Positions 35,597 to 43,268 are shown, counted from the stretch's first letter. The stretch is 43,396 bases of DNA from Elusimicrobia bacterium HGW-Elusimicrobia-1 (GCA_002841695.1 PHAN01000014.1:1-43396), one strand, 5' to 3'. Translations and numbers: made by a program. Notes: generated from the letters alone by a model not told the origin.

Positions 35597-36993
35597 AATA
35601 TCCTTGAGAGTATTCCGGTCGGAAACTTAATCAGCAATCCGAGCGCCAGCGATATTACGCCGAAAACCGCCACGACAAAAACCATCGAGGCGGAACCTTC
35701 GCGGGCGCTCGTTGCGGCTTCGCCGGCCTCGCCGGTGAATACCTGTCTGTAGAACCTGAATATGTAATACATCGTCATTACGGCGGCGGCAAGAAGAAAT
35801 ACCGCCGAATAAAATCTGTGGGAATCAAGCGCGGCGGATATCACGGCATACTTGGCAAAGAATCCGACCGTAGGAGGAATGCCCGCCACCGATAGAGCGC
35901 AAATTATGAAAGACGCGTCCGTGTAAGGCATTGTTTTCTTCAATCCCCCCAGACGTCTTATGTCCTTGACGCCGAGAGTGTGCTCGACGACGCCGGCGGC
36001 AAGAAACAGTCCCGCCTTGGCAAAGGAATGAGCCATTATATATATGAAACCCGCGGCGACGGCGGTTACCGTGTTAAGCGAAAAAGCAAAGATAATGTAG
36101 GCAAGCTGCGACATAGTGGAATATGCCAGTATTCTTTTTATGTCATTCTCTTTGGCGGCGGCGGCGGCCGCTACGATGGCCGTGACCACCGATGCAATCG
36201 AGACGAAAGACGCCACGGCGGGATCAAGAGTCATAGAGGCGTTGAAAAATCTCCAGAATGCGTAGGCGCCTATCTTAACCAGCACGGCCGCGTGGAGCAG
36301 CGCGGTAACCGGAGTCGGCGCGACGCCCGCGTCGGGAAGCCACAAGTGCAGAGGCAGCTGCGCCGATTTGGAAAAAATACCCGCTATTATCAAAAGGGAA
36401 GCCGCCGTGCCTACGCGGTAATCCCTCAGAGCCGCCAGAGAAAACGTTCCGGTTGCCGCGTATATCAGCGCTATACCCGCAAGCATAGCCACGGCTCCGA
36501 CGGAGGTTATCATAAACGCCTGATTGGCCGCGACAAGGTGCTTTTCCTGTCTGCGTATGCCTATGAGCCGCCAGGAACACACGGCGGTCAACTCCCAGAA
36601 AACGTAGAGCGCAACCAGATGGTCGGAAAATACGAGCCCCATCATAGAACCCACAAAAACCAGAAATAAGAAGTAGAACTCGCCGAGGTCGTCGGCGCCG
36701 GCCATATATCCGTGCGAATACAAGGCGATGAGCAAACTCACCGTTAATACCGTCAGCGCCATAAAAAACGCGAAGCCGTCGACGGCAAAAACCGCAGAGG
36801 CGCCGAGACGGGAAGCAATCGAGGAAGATACGACAAAACTTTCCGTGGAAAACAGCCGCACACCCATCGCCAAAGCGGCGGCGAGCGAAACGAAGGCGGC
36901 GGCGCTCTTCAGCGAGCGCGGAAGCGCGGCCGCAAGTATCGCGCCGGCAAAAGGAATCGCCAGCCAGAGTAGGAAAATATTACCGTTTATCAT
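35593..36993 (-). CDS. NuoL/NuoM/MrpD-like large antiporter subunit
   Basis: The 466-residue polytopic product has LYVFWELTAVCSWRLIG, GIFSKSAQLPLHLWLPDAGVAPTPVTALLHAAVLVKIGAY (channel helix), KRILAYSTMSQLAYIIFAF, MAHSFAKAGLFLAAGVVEH and VAGIPPTVGFFAKYAVI. It is the first large channel subunit after the hydrogenase core, which ends about 210 bp upstream across a nested repeat. It overlaps the 629-residue subunit gene by 4 nt. Confidence 0.88.
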   Translation of the reverse strand: MINGNIFLLWLAIPFAGAILAAALPRSLKSAAAFVSLAAALAMGVRLFSTESFVVSSSIASRLGASAVFAVDGFAFFMALTVLTVSLLIALYSHGYMAGADDLGEFYFLFLVFVGSMMGLVFSDHLVALYVFWELTAVCSWRLIGIRRQEKHLVAANQAFMITSVGAVAMLAGIALIYAATGTFSLAALRDYRVGTAASLLIIAGIFSKSAQLPLHLWLPDAGVAPTPVTALLHAAVLVKIGAYAFWRFFNASMTLDPAVASFVSIASVVTAIVAAAAAAKENDIKRILAYSTMSQLAYIIFAFSLNTVTAVAAGFIYIMAHSFAKAGLFLAAGVVEHTLGVKDIRRLGGLKKTMPYTDASFIICALSVAGIPPTVGFFAKYAVISAALDSHRFYSAVFLLAAAVMTMYYIFRFYRQVFTGEAGEAATSAREGSASMVFVVAVFGVISLALGLLIKFPTGILSRIL

Positions 36994-37006
36994 AATTTAC
37001 AAATAT

Positions 37007-37196
37007 GTCATTGCGAACTCGCCCCACTCTTGTCATTGCGAGAATCTCACAGAAATCGTCATTCCCGTGTAAACGGGAATCCAGAAATTTTTGCAACATG
37101 TTGAAATACTGGATTCCCGATAAAAGCATTCGGGAATGACAAACCAAAAAACGAGATTGCCACGGTCAAAGGCAAGCCCTTGACCTCGCAATGACA
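37007..37196. repeat. Palindromic intergenic repeat, GTCATTGCGAG type, copy 3, with a nested element
   Basis: The outer ends GTCATTGCGAAC (37007) and CTCGCAATGAC (to about 37196) match copies 1 and 2, with an additional internal GTCATTGCGAG near 37032. Inside, at about 37058-37140, sits a second palindrome, GTCATTCCCG...CGGGAATGAC with GGGAATCCAG / CTGGATTCCC arms, so one repeat family has been inserted in another. It separates the hydrogenase core genes from the antiporter genes. Confidence 0.9.
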
Positions 37197-37205
37197 AAAT
37201 AAAAA

Positions 37206-38411
37206 TCATCGTGAGCCGTTTTCTTCAAGAATCCTGAATGTCTTTTCCTGCGACAACTTTACGAGGTCGTCGCCGTTGAAAATTTTCGTGCCGCCGCGGA
37301 CGACCGACACGCGCTCGGTGCAGCAATAGCAAGGGTCTACGGCCGCAAGACACAGCGCGGCGTCTGAAATCGTCTGCTGGAGCGCGGATTTTTCGTTCGT
37401 GGGCACGTTCATAAAACTCGGAGCGCGTATCTTGTGCCTCACGGGACGGTTCGTGCCGTCGGAGCGGATGTAATGGAATACCTCGCCGCGCGGCGCCTCG
37501 TGACGGCCTATGCCTTCGCCCGGAGGAACGTTTTTAACTTCCGTCTCGACAGGTCCGGCTTCGGTTTTGAGGCGTTCGAGACATTGATTTATTATTTTGA
37601 CCGACTCGTACATCTCAAGAACTCTGACGACGAGTTTGTCGAATATATCGCCGTTTTGGCATACGATAACCTTAAAGTCCACCATCCCGTAAGCCGCGTA
37701 GGGGTCGTCGCGGCGCACGTCGATGTCGACGCCGGAAGCGCGGGCAGTCGGTCCGACGGCGGAATAATTTATGATGTCCTCTTTCGTAAGAATTCCCACG
37801 CCTTTGGTGCGAAGGTGAATCGTGGGGTCGTCCATAACCGCGCCCTTGAACATATCCAGCACGGGCACAAGGCCTTTGAGCGCGCTAATAAACTCGTCTA
37901 TTTTGGCCGGCGGGATGTCGCGCCTTACGCCGCCTACTTTAAACATAGCGTAATGCTGACGGTTTCCCGATATCATCTCAAGAATATCGCAGACGGTCTC
38001 GCGGTGTTTCCACGACCACATCCACACGGTGTTGTATCCCAGAAAATGTCCGGCCAGGCCCAGCCACAGAAGGTGCGAGTGAATTCTTTCGAGTTCCCCT
38101 ATGACGGTGCGGATAAGTTTGGCTCTCGTCGGGACGTCGAGACCCATCGCGTCTTCGACGGTATTTACAAAAGCGAACGGATGGCTCGTGGAACATATCC
38201 CGCAGATTCTCTCGACCAGAAACACCGCCTGGTCGAAGGTTTTGGACTCGGAGAGTTTTTCTATCCCGCGATGGTTGTAACCTATCTCGATGTCGAGCTG
38301 CTTGACTATTTCGCCCTCGACGTGCAGACGGAAAAACTCCGGCTCCTCTTGCAGAGGATGATAGGGGCCTATGGGAACTACGGTTCTGAGGCAATCTTTA
38401 TTTTGAGTCAT
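37206..38411 (-). CDS. mbhL: Group 4 [NiFe] hydrogenase large subunit (MbhL/NuoD-like)
   Basis: The 401-residue product retains all four [NiFe] ligands: RICGIC (C70 and C73) and DPCYCC (C361 and C364). It also has the NuoD/MbhL patterns EIGYNHRGIEKL, RTVIGELERIHSHLLWLG and APRGEVFHYIRSDG. It ends with 37 residues after the last ligand, resembling Mbh-type large subunits (VSVVRGGTKIFNGDDLVKLS). It catalyses reversible H2 formation. It overlaps the NuoC-like gene by 14 nt. Subgroup (4d-like or other) is inferred from motif and context, not from a tree. Confidence 0.93.
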   Translation of the reverse strand: MTQNKDCLRTVVPIGPYHPLQEEPEFFRLHVEGEIVKQLDIEIGYNHRGIEKLSESKTFDQAVFLVERICGICSTSHPFAFVNTVEDAMGLDVPTRAKLIRTVIGELERIHSHLLWLGLAGHFLGYNTVWMWSWKHRETVCDILEMISGNRQHYAMFKVGGVRRDIPPAKIDEFISALKGLVPVLDMFKGAVMDDPTIHLRTKGVGILTKEDIINYSAVGPTARASGVDIDVRRDDPYAAYGMVDFKVIVCQNGDIFDKLVVRVLEMYESVKIINQCLERLKTEAGPVETEVKNVPPGEGIGRHEAPRGEVFHYIRSDGTNRPVRHKIRAPSFMNVPTNEKSALQQTISDAALCLAAVDPCYCCTERVSVVRGGTKIFNGDDLVKLSQEKTFRILEENGSR

Positions 38412-38844
38412 TTTGGTTCTGCCTTAATGGATATTCGCCCTGCGGCCAGTCGTCGGCAAGAAGCAACCGCTTCAAATCCGGATGGCCTTTGAAATCCACG
38501 CCGAACATCTCGCAAATCTCGCGCTCTATCCATTCAAACGCTTTGGCCACCGGAGCCAGCGACGGCATTTCGGGTTTTTCCCTAGAACCGGCGAATACCC
38601 TGAGCGTTATGACGTCGCCGGTTTTATCGTCGGAAAAATGGTACAGAATCTCTATGTCGTGTCTCGTGTCTATGGCGGTTGCTATGGAAAATCTCAAGCC
38701 CAGAGAGGAGAACATATAACGCGCCATATCCTCAAGCGACGCTTTGTCTATGTCGATGTACCAGCGCCGGGCGTTCTTTTTAAACGTCTTCTTTATCAAA
38801 GACGCCTTTTGGGCCAGTATCGTATCAAGCGCTCGTTCGCTCAT
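38398..38844 (-). CDS. mbhK: NuoC/MbhK-like hydrogenase subunit
   Basis: The 148-residue product has the NuoC signature WIEREICEMFGVDFKGHPDLKRLLLADDWPQGEYPLR in its last 40 residues (about 106-143). The subunit supports the NuoD-like subunit at the quinone or catalytic cavity. It overlaps the neighbours on both sides (ATGA with the NuoB-like gene, 14 nt with mbhL), consistent with a tightly coupled core operon. Confidence 0.92.
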   Translation of the reverse strand: MSERALDTILAQKASLIKKTFKKNARRWYIDIDKASLEDMARYMFSSLGLRFSIATAIDTRHDIEILYHFSDDKTGDVITLRVFAGSREKPEMPSLAPVAKAFEWIEREICEMFGVDFKGHPDLKRLLLADDWPQGEYPLRQNQNDSK

Positions 38845-39260
38845 TTTTTTCCTTCCAAAGCGGCTATCAGTTTGGCGACGCCCGCGATCATCGCTTCCGG
38901 CTTGGGCGGACAGCCGGGGATGTAAGCGTCCACGGGGATTATTCCGTCGAGCGGGCCCACTACATTATAAGAATCGTGGAACATCCCCAGTCCGCAGGCG
39001 CAAGTTCCCACCGCCACCACGAAACACGGCTTGGCCGCGGCGTCGTAAAGTTTTTTTATCCGCGGCGCGGTCTTTCTGTTGGGAACGCCCGTAACCAGAA
39101 GAACGTCGGCGTGGCGCGGACTGCCCACGAGCTGAATGCCGAACCGCTCCAGGTCAAAACGCGGCGTGAGGCAGTCGAGTATCTCGATGTCGCAGTTATT
39201 GCACGGGCTTGTAGCCGCGTGAAAAACAAAAAGTGATTTGGTAAGGTGCTGCGGTTTCAT
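38841..39260 (-). CDS. mbhJ: [NiFe] hydrogenase small subunit (NuoB/MbhJ-like)
   Basis: The 139-residue product keeps the four ligands of the proximal [4Fe-4S] cluster: CNNC (C20 and C23), GTCACG (C87) and PGCPPKPE (C117), as in NuoB and MbhJ. It passes electrons to the NiFe centre. No Shine-Dalgarno is visible upstream of ATG 39260 because a heptad repeat abuts the start, so initiation may rely on upstream translation. Confidence 0.93.
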   Translation of the reverse strand: MKPQHLTKSLFVFHAATSPCNNCDIEILDCLTPRFDLERFGIQLVGSPRHADVLLVTGVPNRKTAPRIKKLYDAAAKPCFVVAVGTCACGLGMFHDSYNVVGPLDGIIPVDAYIPGCPPKPEAMIAGVAKLIAALEGKK

Positions 39261-39264
39261 AGTT

Positions 39265-39338
39265 AAAGTGGTTAGTGATTAGTGGATAGTGATTAGTGGT
39301 CTTTACTATCCACTATCCACTCGCCACTATCCACTGTC
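39265..39338. repeat. Inverted heptad-repeat element 1 (AGTGGNN units)
   Basis: On the - strand the region reads as 7-bp units: AGTGGAT AGTGGCG, AGTGGAT AGTGGAT, then inverted units ACCACTA ATCACTA, TCCACTA ATCACTA, ACCACTT. Two opposed arrays of heptads meet in a short centre. It lies between the NuoH-like gene and mbhJ and abuts the mbhJ start. Confidence 0.85.
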
Positions 39339-39343
39339 CTTGC

Positions 39344-40249
39344 TCAATATCCCGCCAGCGCAAGCATTACCGCGACGGCGCCGGTTCCTATTCCTATCGT
39401 CCACATAAGCTTTATCGCGTGGTCTATGCGGAAGCGCGGATTGGTATTCCTGACCAGAGTAAGCAGGAGAACAACCAGCGGATATTTTACCAAAAGCCAA
39501 AGATTTCTCGACGGGAAAAATAACGCCACGGCAAAAATCGGAAGCGCGGACAAAAGAATCGTCTTTGAGAGTTTATGAAAAGCAAGAAGCGGCCCTGAGT
39601 ACTCCATATAAATGCCGCCGGCCAGTTCGGTTTCGGCCTCGGCCATATCGAAAGGAACCATACCGAGTTTGGCCATAATTACAACCAGAAAAGCCGCGAA
39701 AGCCAGTATTCCCGACGGAGAGGATATGATGGCGCCCGATTCGACCTGGCGCGCGACCATACCGGCCAGTGAAACCGACCCCGTCTTTATAATGGCCGTT
39801 ATCAGCGCTAAAATAAACAGCGCTTCGTAGGCGAGCATTAATTTGATTTCGCGCGACGCACCGACCGACGACAGCGGATTTTCCGACGCCAGCGAACCGG
39901 CCACTGTCGCTATCGACGGTATCATAAGAATATAGAGCAAAAGTATTACGTCGCCGGTAAAGCCGCGCTGCAACAAAAGAGCCGAACCGATAAGGGTTGC
40001 GGCCGTTACGGAAGCGGCCAGAGCCGCCACAGGGGCGGCGACAAAAAGCCACGCCGCCTGAACGCGCGGGATGGTTATTTCCTTGGCGAAAAGTTTTCTT
40101 AAGTCGTAGTAGGGCTGAAGAAAAGGCGGCCCGACGCGATACTGCACGCGGGCGGTCACTTTTCTGTCGAACCACGACGCGAGCATTCCCAGGGCTGACG
40201 AGAAAATAAAACCCGGAAATACGATAAGAGCAAACAGCATTTCGGCCAT
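39344..40249 (-). CDS. mbhM: NuoH/MbhM/EchB-like membrane subunit
   Basis: The 301-residue product has about eight hydrophobic helices and the family signature RKVTARVQYRVGPPFLQPYYDLRKLFAKE (about residues 29-57), followed later by the acidic loop FDMAEAETELAGGIYMEYSG (about 199-218). It anchors the hydrogenase core to the membrane and couples catalysis to ion movement. It begins the core cluster M-J-K-L here. Confidence 0.92.
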   Translation of the reverse strand: MAEMLFALIVFPGFIFSSALGMLASWFDRKVTARVQYRVGPPFLQPYYDLRKLFAKEITIPRVQAAWLFVAAPVAALAASVTAATLIGSALLLQRGFTGDVILLLYILMIPSIATVAGSLASENPLSSVGASREIKLMLAYEALFILALITAIIKTGSVSLAGMVARQVESGAIISSPSGILAFAAFLVVIMAKLGMVPFDMAEAETELAGGIYMEYSGPLLAFHKLSKTILLSALPIFAVALFFPSRNLWLLVKYPLVVLLLTLVRNTNPRFRIDHAIKLMWTIGIGTGAVAVMLALAGY

Positions 40250-40308
40250 GTTTATATACCTTGCGGTCTATTTCCTGCTTATTCCTCTACTATTCGCCAG
40301 CGGCATTA

Positions 40309-40382
40309 AGAAGTGGTTAGTGGCGAGTGGATAGTGGTTAGTTTTTTTCTGCTATTCACTCGCCACTATCCACTAACCACTG
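40309..40382. repeat. Inverted heptad-repeat element 2 (AGTGGNN units)
   Basis: On the - strand AGTGGTT AGTGGAT, AGTGGCG AGTGAAT, AGCAGAA form one array, and after an A-rich centre AACCACT ATCCACT, CGCCACT AACCACT form the opposed one. The first array starts inside the 3' end of the ferredoxin gene: its Ser-Gly codons and TAG stop are read from AGTGGTTAG. Confidence 0.87.
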
Positions 40383-40864
40383 CTTTTCTCCCACACGACC
40401 GTTCTGACGGCCAGATAATCATTTATCACATAGAGATTTTTCATGGGGTCGTCGGCGGGCACTTCGGCCCACGACAATGCGTGTGACGGGCAAGCGCCCA
40501 CGCAAAAAGGCGGTTTCTCGTCGGAAGTCCTTCCGGCGCACCAGTCGCAGCCGGATGTCTTAAACGGCAGAATCTCTTCGTAAATCACGCCGAACGGGCA
40601 GGCCATGGCGCAGGATTTGCAGGACGTGCAGAGCATCGAATGGCGTTCGAGTATGCCCGACGCGTTTCTTTCGAGCGCTTTGTTCGGGCAGGATTTTATA
40701 CAGGACGCTTCCTGGCACCGGCGGCACACCAAAAACTGGCAGGCCTTGGCCATAGCGCGTTCAATGCCGTTGTTGACGGGGCTCGAGTGATAAAAATAAG
40801 AGCATCCCGCCTCGCACTTGGCGCAGGCATAGCATTTTTCGAGGTCGACAACCAGTTTTTTCAT
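40373..40864 (-). CDS. Four-cluster ferredoxin subunit (HycB/CooF/DmsB-like)
   Basis: The 163-residue product has sixteen cysteines in four groups: C11/C14/C17/C21, C47/C50/C55/C59, C79/C82/C85/C89 and C106/C109/C121/C125. This fits four [4Fe-4S] clusters, as in HycB-type electron carriers. It would ferry electrons between the HydB/HydG module and the hydrogenase core, or from soluble ferredoxin. The stop codon is provided by a heptad repeat. Partner assignment is inferred from position. Confidence 0.82.
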   Translation of the reverse strand: MKKLVVDLEKCYACAKCEAGCSYFYHSSPVNNGIERAMAKACQFLVCRRCQEASCIKSCPNKALERNASGILERHSMLCTSCKSCAMACPFGVIYEEILPFKTSGCDWCAGRTSDEKPPFCVGACPSHALSWAEVPADDPMKNLYVINDYLAVRTVVWEKSSG

Positions 40865-40876
40865 ATCAACCCTTTT

Positions 40877-40909
40877 TCACTTCCCACTTTCTGCTTTCCA
40901 CTCACGACT
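40877..40909. repeat. Half heptad-repeat element 3
   Basis: On the - strand this reads AGTCGTG AGTGGAA, AGCAGAA AGTGGGA, AGTGAAA: one array of 7-bp units with no inverted partner. AGCAGAA also occurs in element 2. It begins in the last codons of the CBS gene, whose TGA stop is read from it (AGTCGTGAGTGG). Confidence 0.7.
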
Positions 40910-41288
40910 TGTCCAATATTATCCTTATTATATCGTGGCGGCTGACTATGCCCACAACCTTATTGTCGGTGTCCGTTATGATGACACGGCGATATTTTTT
41001 CTCGGAAATCGTAAGAGAAATCTTGTCCACTTCGGAATCCGGCGAAAAAGTGACCACATTTTTTGTCATCACGTCGGAAACCTTGGTCGAACGCGCGCTG
41101 CCGGAAAAAACAAGGTTCAAAATATCATTTTCGCTGATTATCCCCACGAGTTTGCCGCTATCATCCACGACCGGCAGACCGCTGACTCTTTTGTTGTAAA
41201 GAAGATTTACGGCGTCGTATATCGTGGCGTCGGGTTGTATCGTGGTAATGTTGGTCGACATTATGTCTTTGGCTTTAAGCATATCCAT
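40902..41288 (-). CDS. CBS-domain pair protein
   Basis: The 128-residue product (from ATG 41288, with AAGGAGG just before it) consists of two CBS domains: IMSTNITTIQPDATIYDAVNLLYNKRVSGLPVVDDSGKLVGIISENDIL, then VMTKNVVTFSPDSEVDKISLTISEKKYRRVIITDTDNKVVGIVSRHDII in 20-residue-scale repeats of the same pattern. Such pairs bind AMP, ATP, NAD(H) or SAM and act as sensors. It sits between HydG-like and ferredoxin genes of the hydrogenase operon and may adjust the complex to adenylate or NAD state. The extra N-terminal residues of a longer start would overlap the HydG gene and are not needed. Confidence 0.88.
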   Translation of the reverse strand: MDMLKAKDIMSTNITTIQPDATIYDAVNLLYNKRVSGLPVVDDSGKLVGIISENDILNLVFSGSARSTKVSDVMTKNVVTFSPDSEVDKISLTISEKKYRRVIITDTDNKVVGIVSRHDIIRIILDKS

Positions 41289-41307
41289 ATCGCCTCCTTG
41301 TGGCCGG

Positions 41308-42138
41308 TCACACAAACGGGTCGCCGATGTGTTTAAGTTTGTCGTAAGTAAAAACCGGGCCGTCTTTACAGATGAAATATTCGCCTATCTGGCAATGTCC
41401 GCACTTGCCCAGACCGCAGGACATATTGGCTTCCATCGACAGATATATATCTTTAGGGTCAAAGCCCAGCGAAATCAGTTTCATCGTCGAAAACTTCATC
41501 ATTACCGGCGGGCCGCAAACCACGGCCGCGGTTTTTTGCGGATCGAATTTGGCCTTGTCAAGAAGACAGGTAACCAGTCCGACCTCGCCTTCCCAATCCA
41601 TATCGACGGGGCAAACGTCCACGCTTTTTAGAATCTCTAATCCCCTGGTCTTGTTCCATTCAGGGAAAAGATATTTATAGACGACGTCGCCGGGGGTCTT
41701 GGAGCCGTACGCCAGAATTATTTTTGTGAATTTGGAAACATCGGAAAGCAGGGTATAAAGCAAACTTCTCAACGGAGCCAGACCCACGCCGCCGCCGAGT
41801 ATGAGAACCTCTTTGCCGTGAAAAGATTCCACGGGATACGATGTTCCGTACGGCCCTCTGATGCCGAGTTTTTCGCCGCCCTTCATAGCGTGCAGACGGT
41901 CCGTGACGAAACCGGCTTTCATTATTGTGATTTCAATTTTATCGGTTTTCAGGGGAGATGAAGAAGGCGTGAACGGCGCTTCGCCGACACCCGGCACAAC
42001 CAATTCCACGAACTGTCCCGTCTTGAACGAAAACGGCTCAAGCGGTTTGATAACGAACGTTTTTATGTTGGGCGTCTCGTCGATAACACGCTCAAGCAAC
42101 GCTTCGATGGGCCGGTATATATGTTTTTTCATTTTCAT
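41308..42138 (-). CDS. hydG: HydG-like FAD/NAD(P)-binding diaphorase subunit (sulfhydrogenase gamma type)
   Basis: The 276-residue product is an FNR-superfamily protein: the FAD site has GEAPFTPSSS (52-61), the NAD(P) site LGGGVGLAPLR (114-124), and CGPPVMM (208-214) closes the fold. A C-terminal [2Fe-2S] motif has C241, C246, C249 and C257 (CGLGKCGHC...C), as in HydG of sulfhydrogenases and in PyrK. It exchanges electrons between NAD(P)H and Fe-S clusters. The start ATG 42138 overlaps the HydB stop (ATGA). Here it is attached to a group 4 hydrogenase rather than to the group 3b enzyme it usually serves. Confidence 0.87.
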   Translation of the reverse strand: MKMKKHIYRPIEALLERVIDETPNIKTFVIKPLEPFSFKTGQFVELVVPGVGEAPFTPSSSPLKTDKIEITIMKAGFVTDRLHAMKGGEKLGIRGPYGTSYPVESFHGKEVLILGGGVGLAPLRSLLYTLLSDVSKFTKIILAYGSKTPGDVVYKYLFPEWNKTRGLEILKSVDVCPVDMDWEGEVGLVTCLLDKAKFDPQKTAAVVCGPPVMMKFSTMKLISLGFDPKDIYLSMEANMSCGLGKCGHCQIGEYFICKDGPVFTYDKLKHIGDPFV

Positions 42139-43142
42139 TTCCGCGGAATGGCGCCGGAGAGTTTCTGAAGCGATTCTCTTATGTCTATTTTGCCCGGGCA
42201 AACCTCAATGCATCTGCCGCAGCCGGAACAGGCCAAAAGCCCGAAATTCTTGGGGCGATAAACAAGTTTGCACATATAATAATTTCTTAACCGCTGATAT
42301 TTCTCGCGTCGCGGGTTCGAGCCGCCGGCTACGCGTGCGTATCCGGCAGATTGGCAGGAATCCCACGTGCGCGTTTTATCCCAGAAGCCCTGCGTCTCTC
42401 CCAGAAGAAAACAATAACAACTGCCGCAGACCCAGCGACAGCCGTCGCACTCCACGCAGGTTTTGGAAATCGAGCCGTCTTTCCACAGGGTCGAGTTCTC
42501 CGAGGCGGCGACGATTTCAGAAGGTTCGCGCCAGTCAAAGCGCGAATTTTGGGCGGCGACTTTCTCGGCCACGGCGCGGCGGTTTTTTTCTTTTTCGCGC
42601 GTCTGCTGGTCGATAGCTTTCTGAAACAGGTTGGGCGACTGTCTTACGAGGTCCTCGCCGATGTTTGAGCCGCATTCCACGACGAATCCTTCGGCTATGG
42701 GCGAGAGATTGATGTCGAAGTTTTTTTCCGGCCAGGGATTAAGTCCCATTTTTACGCAAAAGCAGGTATCCTTGCAGTCGGTGCAGTCGGCGGATATCAA
42801 AAGAGTGTCGGCGCGCTTGCGCTTGTAAAAATCGTCCTCGGCGGAGCCGCCCAGAAATATGCCGTCGGAGGTGTGCAGAAGACGGATGTCGCAGGATTTG
42901 ACGCCCAAAACAGCCGAGGGAAACGGCTCGGGACTGTCGAGGACTTCCGACGGAGGAAAGAAAAACATCTTGGGCGGAATAGCGGCTCGATAACGGCCTG
43001 TCACGACATGTTCCACGGTGTCGGTGGAAAATTTGGCCCATTCGTAATCCGCGGATTTTTCCTTAAGCGCGAATAAAGACCTCGCGCTCAGCACTTTAAG
43101 GAGGAATCTCGATAGGTTTTGTCTGTTTATGAAATATTGCAT
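42135..43142 (-). CDS. hydB: HydB-like Fe-S subunit (sulfhydrogenase beta / AsrA type)
   Basis: The 335-residue product (from ATG 43142) has the HydB/AsrA layout: PPKMFFFPPSEVL (about 56-68), GVKSCDIRLLH (about 80-90), CTDCKDTCFC (120-129), CVECDGCRWVCGSCYC (229-244), and a C-terminal CSGCGRCIEVCP (305-316). The last two regions fit two [4Fe-4S] clusters. It relays electrons between the HydG-like flavoprotein and a hydrogenase. It is the first gene of the locus. Longer in-frame starts exist upstream, but HydB proteins usually begin near here. Confidence 0.87.
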   Translation of the reverse strand: MQYFINRQNLSRFLLKVLSARSLFALKEKSADYEWAKFSTDTVEHVVTGRYRAAIPPKMFFFPPSEVLDSPEPFPSAVLGVKSCDIRLLHTSDGIFLGGSAEDDFYKRKRADTLLISADCTDCKDTCFCVKMGLNPWPEKNFDINLSPIAEGFVVECGSNIGEDLVRQSPNLFQKAIDQQTREKEKNRRAVAEKVAAQNSRFDWREPSEIVAASENSTLWKDGSISKTCVECDGCRWVCGSCYCFLLGETQGFWDKTRTWDSCQSAGYARVAGGSNPRREKYQRLRNYYMCKLVYRPKNFGLLACSGCGRCIEVCPGKIDIRESLQKLSGAIPRK

Positions 43143-43240
43143 TCGGATGCGCGCCGTTCTTAAAGAGCTCGGCACAAAAAGGCGGCGCGGCTCGACGGGC
43201 GGGTAAAAAAAATCAAAAATTATCGCTAAACTTCGCGGAG

Positions 43241-43268
43241 AGTATACAAAATTTGGCGGGTCAAGCAA
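43241..43268 (-). promoter_or_regulatory. Weak candidate promoter of the hydrogenase locus
   Basis: On the - strand TTGCTT (43268-43263), a 16-nt spacer and TATACT (43246-43241) precede the HydB-like start by about 100 nt. The match at -35 is weak and alternatives such as GATAAT just downstream exist. Confidence 0.35.

Noticed and set aside
37206-38411. A non-hydrogenase NuoD-like or Mbx-like subunit that has lost the metal site
   Set aside because: All four nickel-iron cysteines are present (C70, C73, C361 and C364).
39265-40909. Heptad arrays as a CRISPR array
   Set aside because: Units are 7 bp with no spacers, arranged in opposed arrays, and no cas gene is present.
42135-43142. A soluble group 3b sulfhydrogenase
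   Set aside because: HydB and HydG are present, but the HydA and HydD hydrogenase subunits are absent within the visible neighbourhood, and the only large and small subunits here are group 4. The upstream side lies beyond the window, so this is not fully excluded.
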